From: Rhizobium sp. Q54
GTDB lineage: Bacteria > Pseudomonadota > Alphaproteobacteria > ATCC43930 > CGMCC-115725
Length of the DNA: 37,510 nucleotides
Reading direction: 5' to 3'
Assembly: GCA_945861155.1 (NCBI GenBank)
Contig: CAMATN010000038.1
Location: forward strand, 1-37,510
How positions within the stretch are numbered: position 1 is the first letter of the stretch; every line of letters starts with the position of its first letter. Position numbers and translations under genes: made by a program. The notes under the pieces were generated by a model. That model saw only the letters and a program-made list of their open reading frames with translations, was not told the origin of the DNA and did not search any database. Positions 19,347-27,833 of the stretch are shown here, piece after piece.

Positions 19347-20230
19347 GGTGCGAGATCGGAGTCGGCATAGTTGCGCAGAGCGGTCGTGATCCGGCTGGCG
19401 TAGCTCGCAACCTCGGCGGTGTTGATGTCGCGCGGCTGGGGCAAGGAGATCGTAAACTCGTCCCGGATACGGCCCGGAGGCGACGACATCAGGATTACCC
19501 GGTCGGCGAGGCAGACCGCTTCCCGCACGTTATGGGTGACGAGCACGATTGTTTTGCGGCGCTGCTCGCGGATGCGCTGCAGGTCGAGATAGAGCTGCTC
19601 GCGGGTCATCGCATCGAGCGCCGAGAACGGCTCGTCCATCAGGAGCACGCGCGGATCGGGGGCCAGGGCCCGTGCCAGCGCGACGCGCTGGCGCATGCCG
19701 CCGGACAGCTCGTGCAGATTGGCCCGCGCGAATTTCTCGAGCCCGACAAGACGAAGGTGACTCCGCGCGATTTCGACGCGCTGCTGGCGCGTCAGCCCGC
19801 GCACGAGCTTCAAGCCGAACATCACGTTGCCCAGCGTGTTGAGCCACGGAAACAGCGCTGCCTCCTGGAACATGACCAGCCGGTGCCGGTGGGGGCCGGC
19901 CACCACAAGCTCGTCGGCCCGTACCTCTCCCTGGTCCGGCCGGGTCAAGCCGGCGATGATGTCGAGGAGCGTAGACTTGCCGCAGCCGCTCGGACCGACA
20001 AGGCAGACAAATTCGCCGGGCCTCACGTGAAGACTGACATTATCGAGCGCATGCACGTCGGTCCGGCCGGTGCGGAAGCGCTTGGAGACGGCGTCAACGA
20101 CGAGGTCGCCTTCCCCACCCTCCTCGACGATGTCGGTCTCGGGCATGTCAGCGGGATGCATTTCGGCCAGACACGTATCAATGTCGGGGTCGGGGGCCGG
20201 GTCCGTGCGCGGAGCATCGGTCTCGAACAT
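19343..20230 (-). CDS. ABC transporter ATP-binding protein, SsuB/TauB type
   Basis: This 295-aa ATPase has Walker A GPSGCGKST (near 79-87), a Q-loop VMFQEAALFPW, signature LSGGMRQRVALARAL, Walker B VLLMDEPFSAL and the H-loop VLVTHNVREA. Before the domain there is an unusual acidic extension of about 42 residues rich in Asp, Pro and Glu (MFETDAPRTDPAPDPDIDTC onward). The usual SsuB length is about 250-270. The start overlaps the binding-protein stop by one base (TGATG), so a later start would leave a gap. The substrate class follows the neighbours: sulfonate, taurine or nitrate. Confidence 0.93.
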   Translation of the reverse strand: MFETDAPRTDPAPDPDIDTCLAEMHPADMPETDIVEEGGEGDLVVDAVSKRFRTGRTDVHALDNVSLHVRPGEFVCLVGPSGCGKSTLLDIIAGLTRPDQGEVRADELVVAGPHRHRLVMFQEAALFPWLNTLGNVMFGLKLVRGLTRQQRVEIARSHLRLVGLEKFARANLHELSGGMRQRVALARALAPDPRVLLMDEPFSALDAMTREQLYLDLQRIREQRRKTIVLVTHNVREAVCLADRVILMSSPPGRIRDEFTISLPQPRDINTAEVASYASRITTALRNYADSDLAP

Positions 20231-21231
20231 CAGGGCCTCTCTATGAGACGCGACAAATCCGGCAGGGTGCGCAAAAAGCCGGCTTCCTTTGCCTTCTTGA
20301 CAAACGCATCAAGCGGTTCGCGGGCGATCTTGCCGGTGACGACGATCCGCGGCCAAGCATGCGCGATAAGCGCCGGCTTGACCTCGGTGCGGGTTTCCGC
20401 AATCAGCTCTTCGCGCACCGCCGCTTGGGCATCCCCGGGATTTTTCCGGATCCATTCCGTCAGCTCCTCATGCGCGGCGGCAAACCGGCGAACCAATTCG
20501 CGCCGTCGAGCCAATGTCTTGGCGCTGGTCACGAGAACGGTCGTGACCGCGTCTTTCTCCTCAATAAGAACCGTGCCGTTGGCCTCTATCTCCAGACGCG
20601 AGACCCAGGGTTCGACGGTCCACACAGCGTCCAGCTCGCGGCGCTGGAATAGCCCGAGCTGATCCGCATTGGCGGTCGGAATCACCTGCGCATCGCCGCC
20701 GGTCAGCGTAATCTTGAGGCCACCGGCTGCCAGCCAGGCGCGCGCCGCCACATCCTGCGTATTTCCAAGTTGCGGGGTGCCCAGTTTCTTGCCGCGGAAA
20801 TCGGCCGGATTGCGCAGACCAGAATCGGGCTGCACGATCAGCGCCGCCCCGCCCTCAACCGCACCGGAGATGATACGGATATCTTCCCCGCGCGCCCTCG
20901 CGTAAGCGTTTATGGCCGGGCTGGGGCCGACATAGGTCAGGTCGATCGCTCCAGCGAATATCGCCTCCATCGCGCTCGGCCCGGCATTGTAGACGAACCA
21001 TTCTATCTTAACGTCCGGGCCGAGGCGCTGTTCAAACCAGCCGCGCCCTTGGCGCGACAGGCCGTGAGCGATCAGCGCTTGCATATGCGTGACGTTCGGG
21101 AAATGCCCGACCCGAAGCGTGACCGTTTCGCCCGACGCCGAGCGAACGAGGCTCATCATCGATGAGATTGCCATGGCGATGGCTATGCAGGCGATCCGGA
21201 AATGCCTTATCGCGACTGAGCTACCCATCAT
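20230..21231 (-). CDS. ABC transporter substrate-binding protein, SsuA/TauA/NrtA type
   Basis: The 333-aa periplasmic protein has a signal peptide (about 1-34, hydrophobic IACIAIAMAISSMMSL). The mature part begins VTLRVGHFPNVTHMQALIAH and has the NMT1/SsuA-like motifs GPSAMEAIFAGAIDLTYVGP and LRNPADFRGKKLGTPQLGNT. Ligand cannot be assigned from sequence. Aliphatic sulfonate is the common annotation for this subtype. Two ATG codons (21231 and 21228) follow a TTG. I used the first ATG, with GGGAGG upstream. It is first in the three-gene operon. Confidence 0.9.
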   Translation of the reverse strand: MMGSSVAIRHFRIACIAIAMAISSMMSLVRSASGETVTLRVGHFPNVTHMQALIAHGLSRQGRGWFEQRLGPDVKIEWFVYNAGPSAMEAIFAGAIDLTYVGPSPAINAYARARGEDIRIISGAVEGGAALIVQPDSGLRNPADFRGKKLGTPQLGNTQDVAARAWLAAGGLKITLTGGDAQVIPTANADQLGLFQRRELDAVWTVEPWVSRLEIEANGTVLIEEKDAVTTVLVTSAKTLARRRELVRRFAAAHEELTEWIRKNPGDAQAAVREELIAETRTEVKPALIAHAWPRIVVTGKIAREPLDAFVKKAKEAGFLRTLPDLSRLIERP

Positions 21232-21304
21232 CAACCCTAAACCTCCCGTGTCGAAAGGGGTTGTCGGGCGGCACGAGATCTGCGCCGCCTCGATGCGCCT
21301 CCGG

Positions 21305-23833
21305 CTACGCGGCCTCGCCGCTGATCACCTCTTTGACCTTGCTGGCGAGCTGTTTCAGGCTGAAGGGCTTGGGAAGGAAATGGATGTCGCTGTCGCTGTC
21401 GAGGCGCTGGCGGAACGAATCCTCGGTATAGCCGGAGATGAAGATCACCTTCATGTCGCGATGGATCTCGCGCACCTCGCGGACCAGCGCCGGGCCGTCC
21501 ATGCGCGGCATCACGACATCGGTGATCAACAAATCGATCTTCTCGCTGGCGGCGCGGATCATTTCGAGCGCGCCCTCGCCGCTCTTCGCCTCGATCACCG
21601 TGTAGCCTTTGTTGCGCAGCGCCCGGGCGCCGAAAATCCGCACCGGGTCCTCGTCTTCAACCAGCATGACCGTGCCGATGCCGGTCAGGTCGCGCACCGG
21701 CGGCGGCTCGGCTGCTTCGGCGCGAGCGCCGAGTGCGCCCTCGGCCATCTGGTGGCGCGGCAGAAAGATCTGGAACACGGCGCCCCGGCCCGGCGCGCTG
21801 TCGACAAAGATAAAGCCGCCGGTCTGCTTGACGATGCCGTACACCGTCGAGAGCCCGAGCCCGGTTCCCGAGCCCACTTCCTTGGTCGAGAAGAACGGCT
21901 CGAAGATGCGCTGCAGGTTTTCCTTGGGGATGCCGACCCCGGTGTCGACCACCTCGATCAGCACGTAATTGCCGCTCGGCATCGCCTCGTGCCCGCGCCG
22001 CACCGCGCTCGTCTGGGTCATGTTGGCGGTGCGGATCGTCAAGGTCCCGCCGCCGCCCATCGCATCGCGCGCGTTGACCGCGAGGTTGATGATGACCTGC
22101 TCGAGCTGGCCCTGATCGACCTTGGCCAGGCCCAGATCGCGGCCGTGCACGACCTTCAACTCGATATTCTCGCCGATCAGCCGGCGCAACAGATGCGACA
22201 GCTCAACCAAGACGTCGGTGATGTCGATGATGCGCGGCTGCAATGTCTGCTGGCGCGAGAAGGCCAATAGCTGACGCACCAAATTGGCGGCGCGGTTGGC
22301 GTTCTGCTTGATCTGCATGATGTCGGCGAAGGACGGGTCGCCCGGCCGAAACCGCATCAGCAACAGATCGCAGAACCCGATCATCGCGGTCAGCAGATTG
22401 TTGAAATCGTGCGCCACGCCGCCGGCGAGCTGACCCACCGCCTGCATCTTCTGAGACTGCGCGAACTGTACCTCCAGGTTCTTCTGTTCGGTGACGTCGA
22501 TGAAATGCAGCATCAGGCCGCCATCGCCGCCCTCGGTCCCGTCGAGCCGGCTGAGGAACACCACGCATCGGCGCTCGCGCGGGCCCTTGAGGCGTACATC
22601 GACCGGTCCCGGGTGGGCTGCGCCGTCGGCCGCGGCGGCGAGCTTGACCGCGATCTCGCGGCGATCCTCCTCGGTGACAAAGCCCATCAGCGGCTCGCCG
22701 ATCAGATCCTGCGGCCGGGCGCCGACCAGTTCCCCGAGCGCCCGGTTCGCCTCCTCCAGACGGCCGAACCGATCGATCAGCGCGATCCCAACCGGCGCGT
22801 TGGCGAAGAAGCGCTGGAAGCGCTCGCGCGACATCCTGAGCGCGGTTTCCCATTCGCGCTCGGGGGTCAGGTCGCGCACAACCGAGCGGGTGCGCAACTC
22901 GGCTCCCTCGCCGACCGTGCTCTGGCCGATCCAGGCCTGGACGATGCGGCCGTCGCGGCTTTTCAGCGCAACTTCGCCGCGCTGCGCGCCCTCGCCACGG
23001 CCGCCGAACGGATCGCAAGGCGCTGTCCCCGCTTCGGGCGCCACGGCCAGGAAATCGTGCAGGCGCGCCTCCCCGCCAACCAGCTCGGCCGCCGTTCCGC
23101 CAAGCCATTTGGCGAGCGTTTGATTGATGAACAGAAACCGGCCGGCGCCGTCCACCGAATAGAAGCCGATCGGCGCGTCATCCAGAAATTCGACGAGCTT
23201 GTTGCGCTCGTCGCGGATCACCGCCTCCATTTCGTGGCGCGCCGTGATGTCCTGAAGGTTCCAGAAGCTGTATCCCGGCCGGCCGGCGATTGGGTTGACC
23301 GCGATGTTGAACCAGCCGATCGCGGTGCCGCGCCGGTCGCGCAGCGGCAGCGCGGCGATGGCGCGGGTCCCGGCCGCCGAACGGCTGCGCAACCGCTCGA
23401 AATCAGGTCTGGAGTCCGGGTCGGCCAGCGTCGCCGCGATGCGCGACAGGGCAGGCTCGTCGGCTTGCGGGAACAATTCGTCAAAGGCCGTATTCGCGTA
23501 GGCGATGCTGCCGTCCGGCGCCAGGATCAGCTGCGGGTCGGGCGAGGCGTCGAGCGCCTGGGTCAGGATATCGACCCGTCCTGCGAGCGCTGCATGCATC
23601 CAGCGGGCGGCGCCGGCGGCGACCGCGAAAACCGCGGCGAAAGCGACAATCAGTATCGCCGCCGCCCCGACATCGGCGGCAGAAATGACTTGGGTGAAAT
23701 AAAGCAGCCCGGCGCCGAGCGCGGCGGCCGACAGAATTAGCCCGGCATTGGCCAAGAGGCCGATCCACCCGGGGCGGCGGCGATAGGCAGCCCAACTCCC
23801 CCAGCGGCGGGCGCCCTCGGTATCGGCCACCAT
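21305..23833 (-). CDS. cckA: Hybrid sensor kinase CckA of the CtrA phosphorelay
   Basis: CckA autophosphorylates and passes phosphate through ChpT to CtrA, or removes it in response to c-di-GMP. The 842-aa product shows two N-terminal membrane helices, three PAS-like regions, a HisKA domain (His near 475 in GGVAHDFNNLLTAMIGFCDL, characteristic of CckA), an HATPase domain (NLAVNARDAM, VVDTGVGIP, GSGTGLGLSTVYGIV) and a C-terminal receiver whose Asp near 771 lies in LLITDVVMPRMDGP. I prefer the ATG at 23833, which has a purine-rich upstream sequence. An ATG at 23866 would add 11 residues. A perfect CtrA box lies upstream. Confidence 0.96.
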   Translation of the reverse strand: MVADTEGARRWGSWAAYRRRPGWIGLLANAGLILSAAALGAGLLYFTQVISAADVGAAAILIVAFAAVFAVAAGAARWMHAALAGRVDILTQALDASPDPQLILAPDGSIAYANTAFDELFPQADEPALSRIAATLADPDSRPDFERLRSRSAAGTRAIAALPLRDRRGTAIGWFNIAVNPIAGRPGYSFWNLQDITARHEMEAVIRDERNKLVEFLDDAPIGFYSVDGAGRFLFINQTLAKWLGGTAAELVGGEARLHDFLAVAPEAGTAPCDPFGGRGEGAQRGEVALKSRDGRIVQAWIGQSTVGEGAELRTRSVVRDLTPEREWETALRMSRERFQRFFANAPVGIALIDRFGRLEEANRALGELVGARPQDLIGEPLMGFVTEEDRREIAVKLAAAADGAAHPGPVDVRLKGPRERRCVVFLSRLDGTEGGDGGLMLHFIDVTEQKNLEVQFAQSQKMQAVGQLAGGVAHDFNNLLTAMIGFCDLLLMRFRPGDPSFADIMQIKQNANRAANLVRQLLAFSRQQTLQPRIIDITDVLVELSHLLRRLIGENIELKVVHGRDLGLAKVDQGQLEQVIINLAVNARDAMGGGGTLTIRTANMTQTSAVRRGHEAMPSGNYVLIEVVDTGVGIPKENLQRIFEPFFSTKEVGSGTGLGLSTVYGIVKQTGGFIFVDSAPGRGAVFQIFLPRHQMAEGALGARAEAAEPPPVRDLTGIGTVMLVEDEDPVRIFGARALRNKGYTVIEAKSGEGALEMIRAASEKIDLLITDVVMPRMDGPALVREVREIHRDMKVIFISGYTEDSFRQRLDSDSDIHFLPKPFSLKQLASKVKEVISGEAA

Positions 23834-23995
23834 GATCTGTGCCCCGCCTCTCTCCACTCCCGCCATAAATACATGACGCCTCGCCGCCGGTCGCGCCCGA
23901 TCATGTCCGCGCGGCGCGGGAAGAGAAGGCGTCGGACCGGGCCACGCCAGTATTCAGCCGGCGAAGGTATAATCGCCGATTGTGCAACCCCGCCT

Positions 23996-24011
23996 GTTAA
24001 CGATGACTTAA
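23996..24011 (-). promoter_or_regulatory. CtrA-binding box upstream of cckA
   Basis: On the minus strand the sequence reads TTAA-GTCATCG-TTAAC, an exact match to the CtrA consensus TTAA-N7-TTAAC. It lies about 163-178 bp before the chosen cckA start and after the dksA stop, in the only gap between the two genes. CckA controls CtrA phosphorylation, so the box points to feedback of CtrA on its own kinase. No clear -10 could be fixed. Confidence 0.7.
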
Positions 24012-24049
24012 GTCGATGCGATCCGATCTAGCCGTGGTCGTCGGCGATC

Positions 24050-24469
24050 CTACTCGTCGCGATAGGTCCGCTCCATGCGTTCGTGCCGCTCCTGCGCCTC
24101 GATCGAGAGGGTAGCGATCGGTCGCGCCTCGAGCCGCCTGATGCCGATCGGCTGCTCGGTTTCCTCGCACCAGCCATAAGTCCCAACATCGATCCGGGAC
24201 AGCGCCGCGTCGATCTTCGAGATCAGCTTGCGTTCGCGGTCGCGGGTGCGCAGCTCGATCGCCCGTTCGGTCTCGAGCGAGGCGCGGTCGGTCAAATCGG
24301 GTTTCAGCAGGCTCTCTTCCTTCAAGTGACGCAAGGTGCCGGACGAATCAGCGAGGAGGCCGGCACGCCAACGCTGCAGCTTTTGCCGGAAATACTCGAC
24401 CTGGCTGGGGTTCATGAACTCTTCGTCGTCCGAGGGACGATAATCGGGCGGCAATTCCGTGCGCATCAT
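24050..24469 (-). CDS. dksA: RNA polymerase-binding transcription factor DksA
   Basis: DksA enters the RNA polymerase secondary channel and, with ppGpp, adjusts transcription. The 139-aa protein has the coiled-coil tip DLTDRA (D58, D61, A63, the DxxDxA motif). At the globular end the four zinc-finger positions read C101, T104, S122 and A125 (WCEET and LSIEA) in place of four cysteines. A similar one-cysteine, zinc-free DksA is known from Rhodobacter sphaeroides. I chose ATG 24469 rather than the TTG at 24478, because a GGGGAGA ribosome-binding sequence sits directly before ATGATG. Confidence 0.95.
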   Translation of the reverse strand: MMRTELPPDYRPSDDEEFMNPSQVEYFRQKLQRWRAGLLADSSGTLRHLKEESLLKPDLTDRASLETERAIELRTRDRERKLISKIDAALSRIDVGTYGWCEETEQPIGIRRLEARPIATLSIEAQERHERMERTYRDE

Positions 24470-24501
24470 TCTCCCCAAAACCCCGTTTTCGACGGCCGCG
24501 G

Positions 24502-24530
24502 AGTATATGAATCGAGTCCTGCCTTTTCAA
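24502..24530 (-). promoter_or_regulatory. Sigma70-type promoter of dksA
   Basis: On the minus strand TTGAAA (24530-24525), a 17-nt spacer and TATACT (24507-24502) form a nearly consensus housekeeping promoter. Transcription would start near 24495, about 26 nt before the dksA ATG. The remainder of the 273-bp gap between the dksA ATG and the divergent glycosyltransferase start (24531-24742) shows nothing else I can name. Confidence 0.7.
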
Positions 24531-24742
24531 CTGTCGGAACAGCATTTTTGCGGTGCATCGATTTGTCCGCCTTTCGGGGTTCGCCCGCCGTTCCTTAAGG
24601 GGCGAGGCGGCCGGCTTGGCCGCCATGGGATTGCCGAGATCGCCGTCATCTCCACCCGGCGTCCCGAGTCCCGACATCGCCGGAAATTTTATCCCGCGCA
24701 GCCCGTTGTCGCGTCGGTGCATCACCTCACGCCTGGGTCCTC

Positions 24743-25921
24743 GTGCGCAAACGCGGCAGAATTATCCTTCTTCATTTCGTCGGCCAGATGCCGCTTGCCG
24801 GCATTGCCTGGCAGGCGGTGAACTATCTCGTTGGCCTCGAAAAGCTCGGCTACGACGCCTGGTATGTTGAGGATCACGGCGCCAATCCCTACGACCCGCG
24901 CATCGGCAGCGTCGTCATGGATTGCGACTACAATGTCGGCTATCTGCGCGCGGCGATGGAGCGGCACGGTTTTGCCGGACGCTGGGCCTATTGGGACGCG
25001 ATCAACGACCGCTATCACGGGCTGTCGCGCGAGGCGGTGCATCGGCTCTACGCGGAGGCCGACGGGCTGATCAATTTGTGCGGCGCGACCCAGTTGCGCG
25101 ACGAGCACCTGCGCTGCCCGGTGCGCATCATGATCGACACCGACCCGGTCTACGAGCAAATCAAATACGCCAAGGCCGATCCGGCGGCCCGCGCCTATGT
25201 CGACGCGCATACGGATTTTTTCACATACGGCGCCAATCTCGGCAGCGCGGCGTGCCCGGTGCCGCTCAGCGGCGTAAAGTGGCGCCCGACCCGGCCGCCG
25301 GTCGATCTCGATCTGTGGCCGGAAGCCGCAAGGGATTCCGACGGAAACGCCCCGCCCTGCTTTACGACGATCGCGACCTGGGAGAACAAGGGCAAGAACA
25401 TCGATTTCGACGGCGCCGATTATCTCTGGTCGAAGCACGTCAACTTTCTCAAATTCCTCGATGTGCCGCGCCGTCGGCCGCAAACCTGCTTTCAGATGGC
25501 GATGCTGCCGCCCGACGACGCGGTCCGCCGCGAAGTCGAGGGGGCCGGCTGGCGCCTCGCCGATCCGCGCCCGATCTCGGCCGATATGACCAGCTACCAG
25601 GCGTTCATCTCCGGCTCGCGCGGCGAATTCACGGTTGCCAAGGACATCTATGTCAGGCCGAACAGCGGCTGGTTCAGCGACCGCGCGGTGTGTTATCTGG
25701 CGAGCGCCCGCCCGGTCGTGACGATGCGGACCGGTTTCACCACCTTCTGCCCGGTCGGCGAAGGCTTGTTCGACTATGCGACGCACGACGAAGCGCTCGC
25801 CGCCATCGACGCGATCGGGGCCGACTATTCCCGGCACAGCAGCGCCGCGCGCGACCTGGCCGGCGACTATTTCGCCGCCGAGCGCGTCATCGCGGATTTG
25901 CTGAACGAGGTCGGCCTGTGA
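24743..25921 (+). CDS. Putative glycosyltransferase
   Basis: The 392-aa protein begins RIILLHFVGQMPLAGIAWQA, then LVGLEKLGYDAWYVEDHG, a GT-B-like N-terminal arrangement. A C-terminal part has YQAFISGSRGEFTVAKDIYV, GWFSDRAVCYLASARPVVTM and GEGLFDYATHDEALAAID, which resembles the sugar-nucleotide-binding half of CgeB/GT1-like enzymes (the retained Glu and the phrase for surface damage of unplaced sugars). The donor and acceptor are unknown. The start is a GTG with no obvious ribosome-binding site. It heads a four-gene module with a methyltransferase, a polyprenyl-phosphate glycosyltransferase and an SMR protein, which suggests envelope or glycolipid decoration. Confidence 0.72.
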   Translation: MRKRGRIILLHFVGQMPLAGIAWQAVNYLVGLEKLGYDAWYVEDHGANPYDPRIGSVVMDCDYNVGYLRAAMERHGFAGRWAYWDAINDRYHGLSREAVHRLYAEADGLINLCGATQLRDEHLRCPVRIMIDTDPVYEQIKYAKADPAARAYVDAHTDFFTYGANLGSAACPVPLSGVKWRPTRPPVDLDLWPEAARDSDGNAPPCFTTIATWENKGKNIDFDGADYLWSKHVNFLKFLDVPRRRPQTCFQMAMLPPDDAVRREVEGAGWRLADPRPISADMTSYQAFISGSRGEFTVAKDIYVRPNSGWFSDRAVCYLASARPVVTMRTGFTTFCPVGEGLFDYATHDEALAAIDAIGADYSRHSSAARDLAGDYFAAERVIADLLNEVGL

Positions 25922-26087
25922 ACCCGGCCCAAAACCCAGCCCAAAGCCCGACGGAATAGCGCGGCGAGCGGGGCCGTTCTCGATGCGGCACAATGCGTAA
26001 GCCGCGAGCCGGTCAGGCTGGCCGGGGCAATGGAGACACTTCCTGGAGCGCGCCGAATACGACAAGCTCGACCGGATCGAGGACCGG

Positions 26088-26807
26088 ATGTGGTGGTTCG
26101 CCGCGACCCATGCGAACCTGCTGCTGCTGTATCGCCGCCTCGCGACGGGGGCCGCGGCGACAAGGCTGCTCGACGCCGGCTGCGGGACCGGGGGCCTGCT
26201 TGCCCGGATTGCCCGCGATTGCCCGGATCGCGCCGCGATCGGGCTCGACGCCGAACCGCTCGCCTGCGCCCGCGCGGCGGCGAAAAGCGGGCGCCCGGTC
26301 TGCGCCGGATCGGTCAACGCGCTGCCTTTTGCCGATGCCGCGTTCGCCGCGATCTTCAGCGCCGATGTGCTCTGCCATCGCGACGTCGACGAGCGCGCCG
26401 CGTTGGCGCAGTTTCACCGTTGCCTCGTGCAAGGCGGCGTTCTGATCCTAAACCTGCCGGCCTATGGCTGGATGATGTCGCGGCACGACGAGGCAGTTCA
26501 CAACGATCGGCGCTATACGCGACGCCGGCTGGCGCGGCTCCTCGATGCGGCCGGGTTTCGGGTCGTCTTTTCGAGTTATTGGAATACCGTGCTGTTTCCG
26601 GTCATGGTGGCGACCCGCAAGCTGCTGCCCGGCGCCGGCGGCGCGACCAGCGATGTCAAGCTCTACCCGGCGCCGATCGAGGCGCTATGCCGCGCGGCGA
26701 CCGGGTTTGAGCGCGCCCTGTTGCGCTGCGGGTTCAGTTTTCCGTTCGGCGGCTCGCTGATAGCAGTCGCCCGCAAACAAGCGATCCGAGGGGAAGGACA
26801 TGCCTGA
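26088..26807 (+). CDS. Class I SAM-dependent methyltransferase, N-terminus apparently frameshifted
   Basis: The Rossmann methyltransferase core is clear: LLDAGCGTGGLLARIA (SAM-binding motif I), GLDAEPLACARAAA, VNALPFADAAFAAIFSADVL and LVQGGVLILNLPAY. The first in-frame ATG is 26088, but homologous-looking codons extend upstream to 26043 (LERAEYDKLDRIEDRM) with no ATG, GTG or TTG in that frame after the stop at 25998. An ATG at 26030 lies in another frame. Removing one A near 26035 would give MEHFLERAEYDK joined in frame. This suggests a 1-nt insertion or a sequencing error. The 3' end overlaps the next gene by 8 bp. Confidence 0.8.
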   Translation: MWWFAATHANLLLLYRRLATGAAATRLLDAGCGTGGLLARIARDCPDRAAIGLDAEPLACARAAAKSGRPVCAGSVNALPFADAAFAAIFSADVLCHRDVDERAALAQFHRCLVQGGVLILNLPAYGWMMSRHDEAVHNDRRYTRRRLARLLDAAGFRVVFSSYWNTVLFPVMVATRKLLPGAGGATSDVKLYPAPIEALCRAATGFERALLRCGFSFPFGGSLIAVARKQAIRGEGHA

Positions 26808-27807
26808 AAGCGCGCTGCTCCCGGCTCACTCGCGCCCGGCCCTGTCGATCGTGGTCCCGGTCTATAACGGCGCCGACAGCATCGGCGAATTGGTCGCCGC
26901 GCTCGAAAGGCTCGATATCGCCGGCGGGCATGAGATCGTGCTGGTCAATGACGGGAGCCCGGACGACAGCCTCGCCGTTTGCCGCGGCCTCGTCGCGCGC
27001 GCCCGGGCGCCGATCACGCTGATCGACCTGTCGCGCAATTACGGCGAGCACAATGCGGTCATGGCCGGGCTGCGCCAGGCGAGGGGCGCCCACGTCATCA
27101 CGATGGACGACGACCTGCAGAACCCGCCTGAGGAGGTCGAGCGGCTGCTCGCCTTTGCCCAGGAGAGCGGGCGGGAGGTCGTCTATACGTATTACGGCGA
27201 AAAGCAGCATTCCGCCTGGCGCAATCTCGGCAGCCGCTTCACCAACTGGGTGGCGGGTTTTGTGCTCGACAAGCCGAAGGGGTTTTACCTGTCGAGCTTC
27301 CGCTGCATGAGCGCCTTTGTCGTGCGCGAGGTCACCCGGTATGAGGGACCCTTTCCCTATGTCGACGGCCTCATTCTACAGGTGACGCAGGACATCGATA
27401 GAATGCTCGTACGCCATCTGCCGCGCGCGGCAGGCCGCAGCAATTATACGCTGCGCCGACTGCTTCGGTTATGGCTCAACATGTTCGTCAATTTCTCGGT
27501 CATGCCGCTGCGGCTCAGCACCTTTACCGGGTTCGCGCTGAGCCTCGTCGGCGGGATCGGCGGCGCCGTCGCCATCGCCGAGGCGCTGTTCGGCGGTACG
27601 CCGCCCGGCTGGGCGTCGCTGATGGCCGCGGTGCTGCTGCTGTCGGGAGTGCAGCTGATGATCCTCGGCATCGTCGGAGAATATCTCGGCCGGCTCTACC
27701 TGACGGCCAACGGGAAACCTCAATCGGTGGTCAAATCGGTGATCTGCGCCGCGCCGGAGGTTGTGGAGGCGGACCGCCCAACACTGCGCGTCCGCCAGAG
27801 CGCCTGA
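26800..27807 (+). CDS. Family 2 glycosyltransferase, polyprenyl-phosphate (ArnC/DPM1) type
   Basis: This 335-aa enzyme has a GT-A catalytic domain (SIVVPVYNGADSIGELV, VLVNDGSPDDS, then the DxD-like MDDDLQNPPEEV) and two C-terminal membrane helices (about 235-258 and 268-292), ending with EYLGRLYLTANGKP. This is the build of ArnC, GtrB and dolichyl-phosphate mannose synthase, which transfer a sugar from a nucleotide to undecaprenyl phosphate on the cytoplasmic face. The SMR gene directly downstream would then flip the product, as ArnE/F does. The sugar is unknown. Confidence 0.9.
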   Translation: MPESALLPAHSRPALSIVVPVYNGADSIGELVAALERLDIAGGHEIVLVNDGSPDDSLAVCRGLVARARAPITLIDLSRNYGEHNAVMAGLRQARGAHVITMDDDLQNPPEEVERLLAFAQESGREVVYTYYGEKQHSAWRNLGSRFTNWVAGFVLDKPKGFYLSSFRCMSAFVVREVTRYEGPFPYVDGLILQVTQDIDRMLVRHLPRAAGRSNYTLRRLLRLWLNMFVNFSVMPLRLSTFTGFALSLVGGIGGAVAIAEALFGGTPPGWASLMAAVLLLSGVQLMILGIVGEYLGRLYLTANGKPQSVVKSVICAAPEVVEADRPTLRVRQSA

Positions 27808-27833
27808 ATGGCGTTTTAAGGGGGCGTTGCCGG

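Noticed and set aside
24722-26317. 531-codon minus-strand open frame
   Set aside because: It runs opposite the glycosyltransferase and into the methyltransferase, with no recognisable domain.
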